The notes under the pieces were generated by a model. The model was not told where the DNA came from. It worked only from the letters and a program-made list of their open reading frames with translations, and did not search any database. Positions 1-8,722 of a DNA stretch of 64,000 nt are shown here, in pieces (the stretch's first letter is position 1; each line of letters opens with the position of its first letter). This stretch comes from Streptomyces dioscori (GTDB lineage Bacteria; Actinomycetota; Actinomycetes; Streptomycetales; Streptomycetaceae), in NCBI RefSeq assembly GCF_003024195.1, contig NZ_KZ679047.1:1-64000 (forward strand), given 5' to 3'. Position numbers and translations under genes: made by a program.

Positions 1-1
1 C

Positions 2-127
2 GTCCGCTTCCCCGCCATCGGCGAACTCCCCTACCTCCTCACCCTCGCCGGCCACGGCTTCTACTGGTTCCGCCTCCACAAGGACGTCACTCCGCTCACC
101 AGTCGCCGATTGACGGTGTGCTCCTGA
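2..127 (+). CDS. treS: Trehalose synthase, C-terminal end (partial)
   Basis: The reading frame is open from the window edge and ends at TGA 125-127. The visible tail, with GELPYLLTLAGHGFYWFRL, matches the end of the C-terminal beta domain of trehalose synthase (maltose alpha-D-glucosyltransferase), which interconverts trehalose and maltose in the cytoplasm. The catalytic GH13 barrel lies outside the window. Maltokinase and glgB follow directly, the usual order of the actinobacterial GlgE pathway, and this supports treS over other GH13 enzymes. The maltokinase start lies 15 bp after the stop. Confidence 0.8.
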   Translation, partial: VRFPAIGELPYLLTLAGHGFYWFRLHKDVTPLTSRRLTVCS

Positions 128-141
128 AAGGACGGGTCGAC

Positions 142-1560
142 ATGTGCAAGGTCGTAGCACCCCGCCCCAGCGGCCACAGTCCGGCCCACCTGCTGACATC
201 GCTCGCCGACCTGCTTCAGGCATGGCTGCCCGAACAACGGTGGTTCGCGGGCAAGGGCCGGCGGGTCACGGACCTCTCCCTGCTCTCGGTGACCGAACTG
301 CATCCGGCGTGCCTGCACCTCCTGATCAGCACCGGGGACGGCTCCTCCCCGTCCCGCCCCGGGGACTGCTACCAGCTGCTCCTCGGGGTCGGCGAGGTCC
401 TGCCTCCCCGGCTCGCTCACGCCCGCATCGGGCGGGCGAGCCAGGGGCCACTGGCCGGCCTGACCGTGTACGACGCCCTTCAGGAACCGCGGTCGGCCGA
501 CCTGCTCCTGGAGCGGCTGCGCACACCGGGAACGGCGGGCCCACTGCGGTTCGAGCGGGACGCGAAGGTGACCGTCCCCGCCGGCCTGACACCGCGGCTG
601 CTCGATGTGGAGCAGTCCAACACCAGCCATGTGTACGGGAACGCGTACATCCTCAAGATCTTCCGGCGGGTCCGCCCCGGCATCAATCCGGACCTGGAGG
701 TGCCCTGGGCCCTGGCCCGCCAGGGGTGCACCCGGGTACCGGCCCCCGTGGCGTGGTTCCGTACCTCGGAGCCGCTGCCCGCGACGCTCGGTGTGCTCCA
801 GCCGTTCCTGCCGGACGCCGTCGACGGCTGGACCCTGGCGCTCGAATCGCTCACCGCGGGACGGGACTTCCGGGAGGAGGCGTACGAACTAGGGCGCGCG
901 ACCGCCGAGGTGCATCTCGCGCTGGCAGCGGCGTTCGCCCTCGGCGCGCCGACCGCGGACGGGAACAGACGGCTCGCGGCCGCGATGATCGAACGCCTCG
1001 ACACGACGAGCCGTTCGGTGCCGGAACTGCTGCCCCACGTGGACGGACTGCGGGGTGCCTTCGACGAGCTGGCCGCCCTCGACTCGGGCCGCCCGGTGCA
1101 GCGGATCCACGGCGATCTGCATCTCGGTCAGGTGCTGTGGGCCGGGGAGCGCTGGTCCGTCATCGACTTCGAGGGCGAACCGGCCCGCCCCATCGCCGAA
1201 CGCCGGCAGCCGCAGTCCCCCGTACGCGATGTCGCGGGCATGCTGCGGTCCTTCGACTACGCCGCCCGCAGCCGCCACCCGTGGCGTCCCGAGTGGGCCC
1301 GGCGCTGCCGTGACGCCTACTGCGCGGGATACGCCGTACAGGCACGGTGGGACCCGCGTGCTCAGGGCGCGTTGCTGCGGGCGCACGAGACCGACCGGGC
1401 CGTGTACGAGGCCCTGTACGAGGCACGGCACCGGCCCGACTGGCTGCCCGTGCCGATGGCGGCGATCGCCCGGCTCGCCGAGCACGCCCCGTCCTCCTCC
1501 GGCGGTCCGCACACGCCGGTCCCTTCCTTCCACTCCTTCCACAGCGCTCAAGGAGGCTGA
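142..1560 (+). CDS. mak: Maltokinase (GlgE pathway)
   Basis: ATP-dependent kinase that converts maltose from TreS into maltose 1-phosphate, the donor used by GlgE for alpha-glucan. The protein is 472 aa with an aminoglycoside-phosphotransferase-like fold. The N-terminal region has LPEQRWFAGKGR, typical of the maltokinase cap domain. The catalytic loop is HGDLHLGQ (H323, D325) and the metal-binding motif is DFEGEP (D342). I chose ATG 142 because AAAGGA precedes it at a good distance; an in-frame GTG at 118 would overlap treS and has no ribosome-binding site. It is followed after 5 bp by glgB, so the genes are almost certainly cotranscribed. Confidence 0.88.
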   Translation: MCKVVAPRPSGHSPAHLLTSLADLLQAWLPEQRWFAGKGRRVTDLSLLSVTELHPACLHLLISTGDGSSPSRPGDCYQLLLGVGEVLPPRLAHARIGRASQGPLAGLTVYDALQEPRSADLLLERLRTPGTAGPLRFERDAKVTVPAGLTPRLLDVEQSNTSHVYGNAYILKIFRRVRPGINPDLEVPWALARQGCTRVPAPVAWFRTSEPLPATLGVLQPFLPDAVDGWTLALESLTAGRDFREEAYELGRATAEVHLALAAAFALGAPTADGNRRLAAAMIERLDTTSRSVPELLPHVDGLRGAFDELAALDSGRPVQRIHGDLHLGQVLWAGERWSVIDFEGEPARPIAERRQPQSPVRDVAGMLRSFDYAARSRHPWRPEWARRCRDAYCAGYAVQARWDPRAQGALLRAHETDRAVYEALYEARHRPDWLPVPMAAIARLAEHAPSSSGGPHTPVPSFHSFHSAQGG

Positions 1561-1565
1561 AAACC

Positions 1566-3851
1566 GTGACAGCCCGCGATATCTCCGTACCCGTGACCCC
1601 GCCGCCGTCCGAGGACGTCCGGTCCGCCGAGGCCGGTCCGTGCGAACCCGGGCCGGGGGGACCCGGCGGGCGACCGCCGGTGTCCTCGATGGAGGTGACG
1701 GACCGGGAGCGGCTGCTGTCGGGCACCCATCACGATCCGCACGCGCTGCTCGGGGCGCATCCTGTGGCGGAGGGTGTCATCGTCCGTGCGCTGCGGCCGT
1801 TCGCCGAGTCCGTGGCGGTGGCGCTGCCGGACGGGCTGCGGATGCTGCTGGACAGCGAGGGCGACGGTCTCTTCTCCGGGGTGCTGCCGCTCGACGCCGT
1901 TCCTGAGTACACGCTGGTGGTCAGATACGCGGGCGGGGTCGAACTGGAGGTGGAGGACCCGTACCGCTTCCTGCCCGCGCTCGGTGAGCTGGATCTTCAT
2001 CTGGTCCGCGAGGGGCGTCACGAGCAGTTGTGGCGGGCGCTGGGGGCCGAGCCGATGGAGCACCAGGGCGTGGCGGGCACCCGCTTCACGGTGTGGGCGC
2101 CGAACGCGCAAGGGGTGCGGGTCGCCGGGGACTTCACGTTCTGGGACGGTACGCAGTTCCCGATGCGCTCGCTGGGCGCGGCCGGGGTGTGGGAGCTGTT
2201 CCTGCCCGGTGTCGGCGAGGGCGCTCGGTACAAGTTCGAGATCACGTCCCGGAACGGCGACCGGTTCCTCAAGGCGGACCCGATGGCCCGCCGCGCCGAG
2301 GTGCCGCCCGACACGGCGTCCGTCGTCACCACCTCGCACTACGAGTGGAACGACGCGCGGTGGCTGGCGCACCGCGGGGACACGCCGGTGCACGAGGCGC
2401 CGTTCTCCGTGTACGAGGTCCATCTCGCCTCCTGGCGACCAGGCCTGACATACCGTCAGCTGGCGGACGAGCTGCCCGCGTACGTCAACGACCTCGGCTT
2501 CACCCATGTCGAGCTGATGCCGGTCGCCGAGCACCCCTTCGGCGGCTCCTGGGGCTACCAGGTCACCGGCTTCTACGCACCCACCTCACGGCTCGGCACC
2601 CCCGACGACTTCAAGTACCTCGTCGACGCGCTGCACCGGGCCGGCATCGGCGTGATCATGGACTGGGTGCCCGCGCACTTCCCGAAGGACGACTGGGCGC
2701 TGGGCCGCTTCGACGGGGAGCCGCTGTACGAGCCCGGGGACGACCGGCGGGCCGAGCACCCCGACTGGGGCACGTACGAGTTCGACTACAGCCGCGTGGA
2801 GGTGCGCAACTTCCTCGTCGCCAACGCCGTGTACTGGTGCGAGGAGTTCCACATCGACGGACTGCGCGTCGACGCGGTCGCCTCCATGCTCTACCTCGAC
2901 TACTCCCGCGACTCCGGTCAGTGGACCCCGAACGTCTTCGGCGGCCGGGAGGACCTCGACGCGATGGCGTTCCTCCAGGAGATGAACGCGACGCTGTACC
3001 GGCGGGTGCCGGGGATCGTGACCATCGCCGAGGAGTCGACCGCCTGGAACGGCGTCACCCGGCCCACCACCGACGGCGGCCTCGGCTTCGGCCTGAAGTG
3101 GAACATGGGCTGGATGCACGACTCCCTGGAGTACATCAAGCACGAGCCCGTGCACCGCAAGTACCACCACGACGAGATGACGTTCTCGATGGTGTACGCG
3201 TACAGCGAGAACTACGTCCTGCCCATCTCCCACGACGAGGTCGTCCACGGCAAGCAGGCGCTGGTGTCGAAGATGCCCGGCGACTGGTGGCAGCAGCGCG
3301 CCAACCACCGCGCCTACCTCGGCTTCATGTGGGCCCACCCCGGCAAGCAGCTCCTCTTCATGGGACAGGAGTTCGCCCAGGGCGCCGAATGGTCCGAGGC
3401 GCACGGGCCCGACTGGAAGCTGCTGGATCCCGCGTACGGCGCGGAGGCTGACCACCGGGGGGTGCGTGACCTCGTCCGCGAGCTGAACCGTCAGTACCGG
3501 GCGGCCGGTGCGCTGTGGGAGCGGGACACCGAACCCGCCGGGTTCGCCTGGGTCGCCGGGGACGCCGCCGAGGACAACGTCTTCGCGTTCCTGCGCTTCG
3601 GGACGGACGGGGTGCCGCTGCTCGCGGTCTCCAACTTCTCCCCCGTCGTGCGGCACGAATACCGGCTCGGGGTGCCGGACGACGTGCCTGCGTGGCACGA
3701 GGTGCTGAACACGGACGCGCTGTGCTTCGGCGGGGGTGGGGTCGCGAACAGCGATCCCGTGAAGCCGGACGCGCTGGCCTGGCACGGCCGCGCGACCAGC
3801 ATCCGCGCGACGCTGCCGCCGCTCTCCACGATCTGGCTGCGCCCGGCATAG
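1566..3851 (+). CDS. glgB: 1,4-alpha-glucan branching enzyme GlgB
   Basis: Transfers alpha-1,4 segments to alpha-1,6 branch points on GlgE- or GlgA-made glucan. The 761-aa protein has an N-terminal carbohydrate-binding/Ig-like region, a GH13 barrel and a C-terminal beta domain. The catalytic residues are clear: nucleophile D436 in GLRVDAVASM, acid/base E489 in TIAEEST and transition-state D557 in ISHDEVVHG. Their 53- and 68-residue spacings equal those of E. coli GlgB. GTG 1566 is preceded by AAGGAGG at 1550-1556, so the longer open frame from 1347 is not the gene. The first 50 residues are Pro/Gly-rich. A short hairpin and dispersed repeats follow. Confidence 0.93.
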   Translation: MTARDISVPVTPPPSEDVRSAEAGPCEPGPGGPGGRPPVSSMEVTDRERLLSGTHHDPHALLGAHPVAEGVIVRALRPFAESVAVALPDGLRMLLDSEGDGLFSGVLPLDAVPEYTLVVRYAGGVELEVEDPYRFLPALGELDLHLVREGRHEQLWRALGAEPMEHQGVAGTRFTVWAPNAQGVRVAGDFTFWDGTQFPMRSLGAAGVWELFLPGVGEGARYKFEITSRNGDRFLKADPMARRAEVPPDTASVVTTSHYEWNDARWLAHRGDTPVHEAPFSVYEVHLASWRPGLTYRQLADELPAYVNDLGFTHVELMPVAEHPFGGSWGYQVTGFYAPTSRLGTPDDFKYLVDALHRAGIGVIMDWVPAHFPKDDWALGRFDGEPLYEPGDDRRAEHPDWGTYEFDYSRVEVRNFLVANAVYWCEEFHIDGLRVDAVASMLYLDYSRDSGQWTPNVFGGREDLDAMAFLQEMNATLYRRVPGIVTIAEESTAWNGVTRPTTDGGLGFGLKWNMGWMHDSLEYIKHEPVHRKYHHDEMTFSMVYAYSENYVLPISHDEVVHGKQALVSKMPGDWWQQRANHRAYLGFMWAHPGKQLLFMGQEFAQGAEWSEAHGPDWKLLDPAYGAEADHRGVRDLVRELNRQYRAAGALWERDTEPAGFAWVAGDAAEDNVFAFLRFGTDGVPLLAVSNFSPVVRHEYRLGVPDDVPAWHEVLNTDALCFGGGGVANSDPVKPDALAWHGRATSIRATLPPLSTIWLRPA

Positions 3852-3899
3852 CCCCGGATTCCTCGCCCCCGCCGCCCCTACCCTTCCCGTCACTGACTC

Positions 3900-3914
3900 G
3901 GGGGCGCTGCCCCC
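3900..3914 (+). terminator. Short GC hairpin after glgB
   Basis: GGGGGC (3900-3905), GCT loop, GCCCCC (3909-3914): a perfect 6-bp stem about 50 bp past the glgB stop. It is joined to a tail containing CCTCAAACGCCGGAC (up to about 3948), which I recognise as a common Streptomyces intergenic repeat. There is no T-run, as is normal for this genus. Confidence 0.5.
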
Positions 3915-3991
3915 GAACCCCCGGTCCTCAAACGCCGGACAGGCTGAGATGACTACGGGCGGGCCGAAAGTAGGGGCGCAGCCCCACTTCC

Positions 3992-4080
3992 AGGGGCGCG
4001 GGGAACGGTTTAGGGGCGCGGGGAACGGCGCAATCTTTTGTCTCTAGGGGCGCGGGGAACTGCGCGGCCAGCCCCCACCG
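3992..4080. repeat. Three copies of the AGGGGCGCGGGGAAC dispersed repeat
   Basis: Copies of AGGGGCGCGGGGAAC start at 3992, 4012 and 4046. The third continues into TGCGCGGCCAGCC, matching the longer copies at 44.7-45.1 kb. This fills most of the gene-free stretch 3852-4152 between glgB and the Gfo/Idh gene. No coding sequence is seen there. Confidence 0.85.
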
Positions 4081-4152
4081 GGCCCGCAGACTCCGTTCGT
4101 TGCTACGGTCGCCACTCCCCCGCAAAGATCCCGCAACGCAGATTGGACACCC

Positions 4153-5055
4153 GTGGCCGACAACACCTCCCCCTGGCCCCACTCCCCCGTCAAGGTCGGC
4201 CTGGTCGGCGCCGGCCCCTGGGCACGGGGAGTGCACGCGCCCGTGCTCGCCGCCGGACCCGAGACGGAGCTGACGGCGGTGTGGGCGCGGCGCCCCGAGG
4301 CGGCACAGGAGACCGCCGAGCCGTACGGGGCCGTCGCGGTGGCACGTTTCGAGGAGCTGCTCGACCGGTGCGAGGCGGTGGCGTTCGCGGTGCCGCCGGA
4401 CATCCAGGCGGACCTCGCCGGGCGTGCGGCCAAGGCGGGCAAGGCCCTGCTGCTGGAGAAGCCGATCGGCCTCGACGTACCGTCCGCGCGGCGGCTCGTC
4501 GACGCGATCGACGAGGCCGGGGTGGTCTCGCAGGTGGTCCTGACCAACCGCTACCACCCCGCCGCGCAGGAGTTCGTGCGGACCGCGCAGGACATCGAGG
4601 TGTCGGGCGCCCGCTCGGCCGGTCTGAGCGGCGCCTTCCTCGGCGGCGACTTCGCGACCCCCTGGCGTCTTGAGCACGGCGCGCTGCTGGACATCGGGCC
4701 GCACATCCTGGACCTCCTGGACGCCGCCGTCGGCCCCGTCGTGCGGGTCCGCGGCACCGGGGACCCCCGCCGCTGGATCGAGCTGACCTGCGAGCACGAA
4801 AGTGGTGCGGTCAGTCAGGCCTCGCTGTCCGGGTCGGTCGACGTGGAGCCCGGCATCATGCGGGTCGAGCTCTTCGGCCCCCGGCACGGGCTCGTGTACG
4901 ACAGTGCGGACCTCGACCACGACGAGTGCTGGCCGGTACTGCGGCAGGCCTTCGCCTCGGCGGTACGGACCGGGGTGTCCGGCGAGCTCGACGCCCGCCG
5001 CGGCCTCTACCTTCAGGAACTCATCGCGCAGGCCGCGGAGGGCGTCCAGGGCTGA
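4153..5055 (+). CDS. Gfo/Idh/MocA family NAD(P)-dependent oxidoreductase
   Basis: The 300-aa cytoplasmic protein has an N-terminal Rossmann fold beginning at about residue 15 with GLVGAGPWARGVHAP, and the EKP motif (LLLEKPIGLD) that carries the catalytic lysine in this family. A mixed alpha/beta C-terminal domain follows. Members oxidise or reduce sugar, inositol or related hydroxyl groups; the substrate cannot be told from sequence. The GTG start at 4153 follows the repeat block, with no strong Shine-Dalgarno visible. It stands alone, convergent with the DUF4180 gene 10 bp away. Confidence 0.82.
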   Translation: MADNTSPWPHSPVKVGLVGAGPWARGVHAPVLAAGPETELTAVWARRPEAAQETAEPYGAVAVARFEELLDRCEAVAFAVPPDIQADLAGRAAKAGKALLLEKPIGLDVPSARRLVDAIDEAGVVSQVVLTNRYHPAAQEFVRTAQDIEVSGARSAGLSGAFLGGDFATPWRLEHGALLDIGPHILDLLDAAVGPVVRVRGTGDPRRWIELTCEHESGAVSQASLSGSVDVEPGIMRVELFGPRHGLVYDSADLDHDECWPVLRQAFASAVRTGVSGELDARRGLYLQELIAQAAEGVQG

Positions 5056-5072
5056 GCCCCAGTTCTCAGCCC
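5049..5072. terminator. Bidirectional hairpin between convergent genes
   Basis: GGGCTGAG (5049-5056) and CTCAGCCC (5065-5072) form a perfect 8-bp stem with an 8-nt loop. The stop codons of both flanking convergent genes lie in the arms, so the hairpin can terminate both transcripts. Confidence 0.6.
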
Positions 5073-5428
5073 TTCAGCCGCTCGTCCAGTTCCTCGGCGT
5101 CGGCGACGAACCACGTCTGCCGCCCGCGGTTGCATTCCCGTACGAAGTCGCGCAGCGCGGAACTGTCGGCCGTGTGACGGGAGATGTCCCCGAGGACCAC
5201 GAGTCCGAGACGGTAGTTCGCGAACTTCTGGACGATGTCCCCGGCGACGCGCGTGCTGAGGCGGAAGAACGTCTCGTCCAGCCGCTCGGCGGGGACGACG
5301 GCCCACCGCGCGCCCTGGTAGGAGGCCTCGCCGATGACGTCCAGGGCATCCCGTTCGCTGCCGATGGGCTCGCCCTCGGCGGCGCACAGGAAGACGGGCA
5401 CGTCATGGATCGTCCGCAAGGTGTTCAT
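5066..5428 (-). CDS. DUF4180 domain protein
   Basis: A 120-aa soluble protein with the DUF4180 pattern: VPVFLCAAEGEPIGSERDALDVIGEA near the start is split here into VPVFL and GEPIGSERDALD blocks, and FRLSTRVAGDIVQKF and NYRLGLVVLGDIS lie in the centre. DUF4180 proteins are small, often beside transcriptional regulators, and have no agreed biochemical role. Here it lies between a Gfo/Idh enzyme and an MFS transporter, and neither suggests a function. No signal peptide or membrane segment is seen. Confidence 0.75.
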   Translation of the reverse strand: MNTLRTIHDVPVFLCAAEGEPIGSERDALDVIGEASYQGARWAVVPAERLDETFFRLSTRVAGDIVQKFANYRLGLVVLGDISRHTADSSALRDFVRECNRGRQTWFVADAEELDERLKG

Positions 5429-5500
5429 GAACGGCGAGGCTAGTTCGCCGCGCGCACGGAAGCCACGTAATTCATGGGCGCGGGATTCATGGCCGGGGGC

Positions 5501-6892
5501 TCAGGTGCTCGCGCTGTAGCGGCGCAGCGCGGGCATGGTCGCCGCCAGGATCAGCATGGAGACGACGACCAGCAGGCCGCCGCCCGCGACCGCCGTCCGG
5601 GCACCCAGCGCGGACCCTGCCGTGCCGTGCAGCACGTCGGCCAGTCGCGGGCCGCCCGCCACCACGACCGTGAAGACGCCCTGCATCCGGCCGCGGAGTT
5701 CGTCGGTGACGGCCGAGAGGAGGATGGCGCCGCGGAAGACCATGGACACCATGTCGGCGACTCCGGCGGCGGCGAGGAACGCCACGGCGATCCAGAGGTT
5801 GGCGCTCAGCCCGAACCCGGTGATGGCCACTCCCCAGGCGACCACCGCGACGATGACCATGAGGCCGTGCCGGCGCGCCCGCGAGAAGGTGCCCGACATG
5901 AGTCCGCCGAGCACCGCGCCGATGGGGACCGCCGCGAAGAGCAGTCCGAGCGCCAGGCCCTCCCCGTACGGCGCGTACGTCTGCGAGGCGAGCTGCGGGA
6001 AGAGCGCGCGCGGCATCCCGAAGACCATCGCGATGATGTCGGCGAGGAAGGACAGCAGCAGCACCTGGTTGAGCGAGATGTAGCGGAAGCCCTCCGCGAT
6101 GCCCTTCAGGCCCGCCCGGCCGGCCTTCGCCGTGGCGGTGGCCAGGGGTGGCAGCGCGGGCAGCCGGTAGACGGCCCACACCGTGGCGCACAGGGCCACT
6201 GCGTCGATCAGATAGAGCTCGGCGAGGCCTACGACGGGTATGAGCGCTCCGGCCAGCAGCGGTCCCGCGACCAGGCCGGTCTGCATGACGGTCGAGCCGA
6301 GCGCGTTGGCCGCGGCCAGCTCCTCCTTCGGTACGAGCCGGGCGATGGAGGCCTGGCGGGCCGGGGAGTTGAGGCCGAAGAACGCCTGCTGGACGGCGAG
6401 CAGCACCATCAGGACGGCCACCGAGCCGAGTCCGGTGACGGCCTGGATCCAGAAGAGCAGGGAGGTGACGGCTATGCCGGTGTTGGTGACGAGCAGGAGT
6501 TTGCGCCGGTCCACGGTGTCCGCGATCGCGCCTCCCCAGAGCGCGAAGACCACGAGCGGCAGCAGCCCGGCGAAGCTCGCGTAGCCGACCCAGGCGGAGG
6601 ATCCGGTGATGTCGTAGATCTGCTTGGGTACGGCGACGGCGGTGAGCTGGCTGCCCACGGCGGTGACGATGGTCGAGGACCACAGGCGGCGGTACGCCGG
6701 GCGGCGCAGCGGCCGGGTGTCCATGGCCCAGCGGCGCCACCCGCTCCGCGGCCCGTTCGCCGGGTCCGCGGGTCGCGACGGCCCGTGGGTTCCGGTCCGT
6801 GCTTCCGCGCTGTCGTCCGCACTGCTCTTACTGGTGTCCACACCCGTCCTGCTTGCTCTGCTCGCTCTGATTGCCCTGATTGCTAGATACAT
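5501..6892 (-). CDS. MFS drug/metabolite efflux transporter
   Basis: Inner-membrane major facilitator with about 12 hydrophobic segments and the loop motif GGAIADTVDRRKLL after TM2. It resembles the MFS_3/enterobactin-exporter group. The frame opens at 6892, but the first 56 residues are polar and low in conservation. GTG 6841 (AGGA 5 nt upstream) or ATG 6724 (MDTRPLRRPAYRRLW, just before TM1) are more likely starts. It lies 111 bp downstream of a TetR gene on the same strand, so the regulator probably controls this exporter, the divergent EamA gene, or both. Confidence 0.82.
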   Translation of the reverse strand: MYLAIRAIRASRASRTGVDTSKSSADDSAEARTGTHGPSRPADPANGPRSGWRRWAMDTRPLRRPAYRRLWSSTIVTAVGSQLTAVAVPKQIYDITGSSAWVGYASFAGLLPLVVFALWGGAIADTVDRRKLLLVTNTGIAVTSLLFWIQAVTGLGSVAVLMVLLAVQQAFFGLNSPARQASIARLVPKEELAAANALGSTVMQTGLVAGPLLAGALIPVVGLAELYLIDAVALCATVWAVYRLPALPPLATATAKAGRAGLKGIAEGFRYISLNQVLLLSFLADIIAMVFGMPRALFPQLASQTYAPYGEGLALGLLFAAVPIGAVLGGLMSGTFSRARRHGLMVIVAVVAWGVAITGFGLSANLWIAVAFLAAAGVADMVSMVFRGAILLSAVTDELRGRMQGVFTVVVAGGPRLADVLHGTAGSALGARTAVAGGGLLVVVSMLILAATMPALRRYSAST

Positions 6893-7003
6893 CTTTCGAT
6901 CAGAAGTTCACTATCGCCGATGCGGAGCGATCTTCGCGCGGCGGGTCGGTCCGTGGACGGACGGGCCTGCCGGTCAGCAGGTGTCCGGTCAACGGGTATC
7001 CGT

Positions 7004-7585
7004 TCAACGGGTCAGGAGAGCCGCCGCCTGCTCGCGGGCGTGCTCCAGCGCCCCGGGGAAGATGCGCAGGCCGAAGGCGACGAGCGCACCCTCGTGGAGC
7101 AGCATCAGGCTCCGGCCCAGGGATTCGGCGGCGTCGGGCGCGAGCGGGCGTACGAGATCGGTGAACAGGCCGAGCATCCACAGCTTCTGGCCGGTGATGA
7201 TCGTGTACGCCGGGTGGGCCGGATCGTCGATCTCAGCATGGGCGTTGACCATGCTGCAGCCCCTCGGGCTGTTGGCGTCCATCCACTCGCGGGACACGTC
7301 GAAGACGGTCAGGACGCTGTCCAGCGGCGACACGCAGACGTCCAGCCGGGCGGCGAGGCAGGCCCGCCAGCGTTCGTCGCGGTCGGCGAGGTACTCGACG
7401 ACGATCTGCTCCTTGGAGCCGAACCGGTCGTAGAGCGTCTTCTTCGTGACGCCGGCCTCGGCGGCGATCAGATCGACGCCGACGGCGTGGATCCCCCGCT
7501 CGTAGAACAGCCGCCCGGCCGCGGCCAGGGCGCGGCGGGCGGCGGGGGTCAGCGGTACTCGGCGGGGCGTGTCCGTGCTGCTCAT
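7004..7585 (-). CDS. TetR family transcriptional regulator
   Basis: A 193-aa DNA-binding repressor. The N-terminal helix-turn-helix reads FYERGIHAVGVDLIAAEAGVT then KKTLYDRFGSKEQ (residues about 25-60), followed by an all-helical ligand domain. It is divergent from an EamA transporter, with two 18-bp palindromes in the 78-bp gap, and lies upstream of an MFS exporter on its own strand. Autoregulation and control of one or both transporters are inferred from position. The ligand is unknown. Confidence 0.88.
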   Translation of the reverse strand: MSSTDTPRRVPLTPAARRALAAAGRLFYERGIHAVGVDLIAAEAGVTKKTLYDRFGSKEQIVVEYLADRDERWRACLAARLDVCVSPLDSVLTVFDVSREWMDANSPRGCSMVNAHAEIDDPAHPAYTIITGQKLWMLGLFTDLVRPLAPDAAESLGRSLMLLHEGALVAFGLRIFPGALEHAREQAAALLTR

Positions 7586-7594
7586 CCACTCATT

Positions 7595-7643
7595 GTAGAC
7601 CGATCTGTATACTCGACCGAAACGGGTATACAGATCTGTTTAC
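7595..7643. promoter_or_regulatory. Paired 18-bp TetR operator candidates
   Basis: Site A is GTAGACCGATCTGTATAC (7595-7612) and site B is GTATACAGATCTGTTTAC (7626-7643). Site B is palindromic apart from one mismatched pair and site A is a weaker palindrome. The two are also near-inverted copies of each other (16/18). They fill the gap between tetR (start 7585) and the EamA gene (start 7664), so a repressor bound here would block both promoters. Confidence 0.75.
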
Positions 7644-7663
7644 TCCTGGAGGTGTGCGGTGCT

Positions 7664-8722
7664 GTGAACGTTCTTCTGTCGATCGCGTTCGTGGGGGCCT
7701 GGAGCTCCGGCTTCATCGGGGCGAAGCTCGGGGCGGGCAGCGCCTCGACGGTCACGCTTCTCATGTGGCGCTTCCTGCCGCTGGCCCTCGTCCTCGGCCT
7801 CGCCGCCCTGACCACCGCCCGGTCCCGGTCCTCCTGGCGCGGCCTCGGCCCCCGTGACCTCCTCCGGTCGGCCGGCGTCGGACTGCTCTCGCAGAGCGGC
7901 TATCTGCTGACCGTCTACTACGCGATAGAGCTGGGCGTCTCCAGCGGGACCACGGCTCTCATCGACGGTACGCAGCCACTGGTGGCCGGAGCCCTGGCCG
8001 GGCCGCTGCTGGGGGTGATGGTGTCCCGTACGCAGTGGCTCGGTCTCGGGCTGGGCGTGGCCGGGGTCGCCGTCGTCACCACGGCCGACGCGGGTGCCGC
8101 GACGGGCGTCGCCTGGTGGGCGTACCTCATCCCGTTCCTCGGCATGCTCAGCCTGGTCGCGGCGACCTTCCTGGACCGGAGGTCCCGCGCGGACGTCCCC
8201 CCGATGGTGTCGATGACGGTGCACGCCGTCACCAGTGCCGTGGTGTTCACGGCGCTCGCCGCCGTCAGCGGGGGCCTGACTCCCCCGGCGGACGGTTCCT
8301 TCTGGACCGCGGTGGTGTGGCTGGTGACGCTCTCGACGTTCGGCGGGTACGGGCTGTACTGGCTGATCCTCCGGCGCTCCGGCGTGACCAAGGTCAACAC
8401 GCTCATGTTCCTGATGGCCCCCGTCACGGCCGTGTGGGGTGCGCTGATGTTCGGCGAACCCTTCGGGGCGCAGACGGCGGCGGGGCTCGCGCTCGGTCTG
8501 CTGGCCGTCGCCGTCGTGCATCGGGGCGACCGGGGTGGCCGAGGCGGTCGGAGCGGCCGGAGCGATCAAGCGCACCCGCGTGCGAGGGCCGCCCGGCAGC
8601 GGCTCGCGGTGACCAGCCCACTCACACCCCGGCGATCAGCGTCGCCCCGAGCACGATCATCGTCACGGCGATCAGGGCGTCCAGTACCCGCCACGCCGAC
8701 GGCCGGGCCAGGAGAGGGCTGA
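7664..8722 (+). CDS. EamA/DMT family transporter with long C-terminal tail
   Basis: Drug/metabolite-type membrane transporter with about ten hydrophobic segments in two EamA repeats (GAWSSGFIGAKLGAG near the start, then a second half ending ALGLLAVAVV). The GTG at 7664 follows GGAGG by 11 nt; GTG 7652 is an alternative. The family core ends at about residue 286, but the frame runs on for about 67 Arg/Pro/Ser-rich residues and overlaps the convergent lysE gene by 101 bp. That tail may be genuine read-through of a lost stop codon. Probably controlled by the divergent TetR protein. Confidence 0.8.
   Translation: MNVLLSIAFVGAWSSGFIGAKLGAGSASTVTLLMWRFLPLALVLGLAALTTARSRSSWRGLGPRDLLRSAGVGLLSQSGYLLTVYYAIELGVSSGTTALIDGTQPLVAGALAGPLLGVMVSRTQWLGLGLGVAGVAVVTTADAGAATGVAWWAYLIPFLGMLSLVAATFLDRRSRADVPPMVSMTVHAVTSAVVFTALAAVSGGLTPPADGSFWTAVVWLVTLSTFGGYGLYWLILRRSGVTKVNTLMFLMAPVTAVWGALMFGEPFGAQTAAGLALGLLAVAVVHRGDRGGRGGRSGRSDQAHPRARAARQRLAVTSPLTPRRSASPRARSSSRRSGRPVPATPTAGPGEG

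Noticed and set aside
1347..1565. Upstream extension of glgB inside the maltokinase gene
   Set aside because: The extension is Arg/Pro-rich shadow sequence. GTG 1566 with AAGGAGG is the clear start.
3852..4152. Small gene between glgB and the Gfo/Idh gene
   Set aside because: The stretch consists of a hairpin and dispersed repeats; frames across it have no coding bias.
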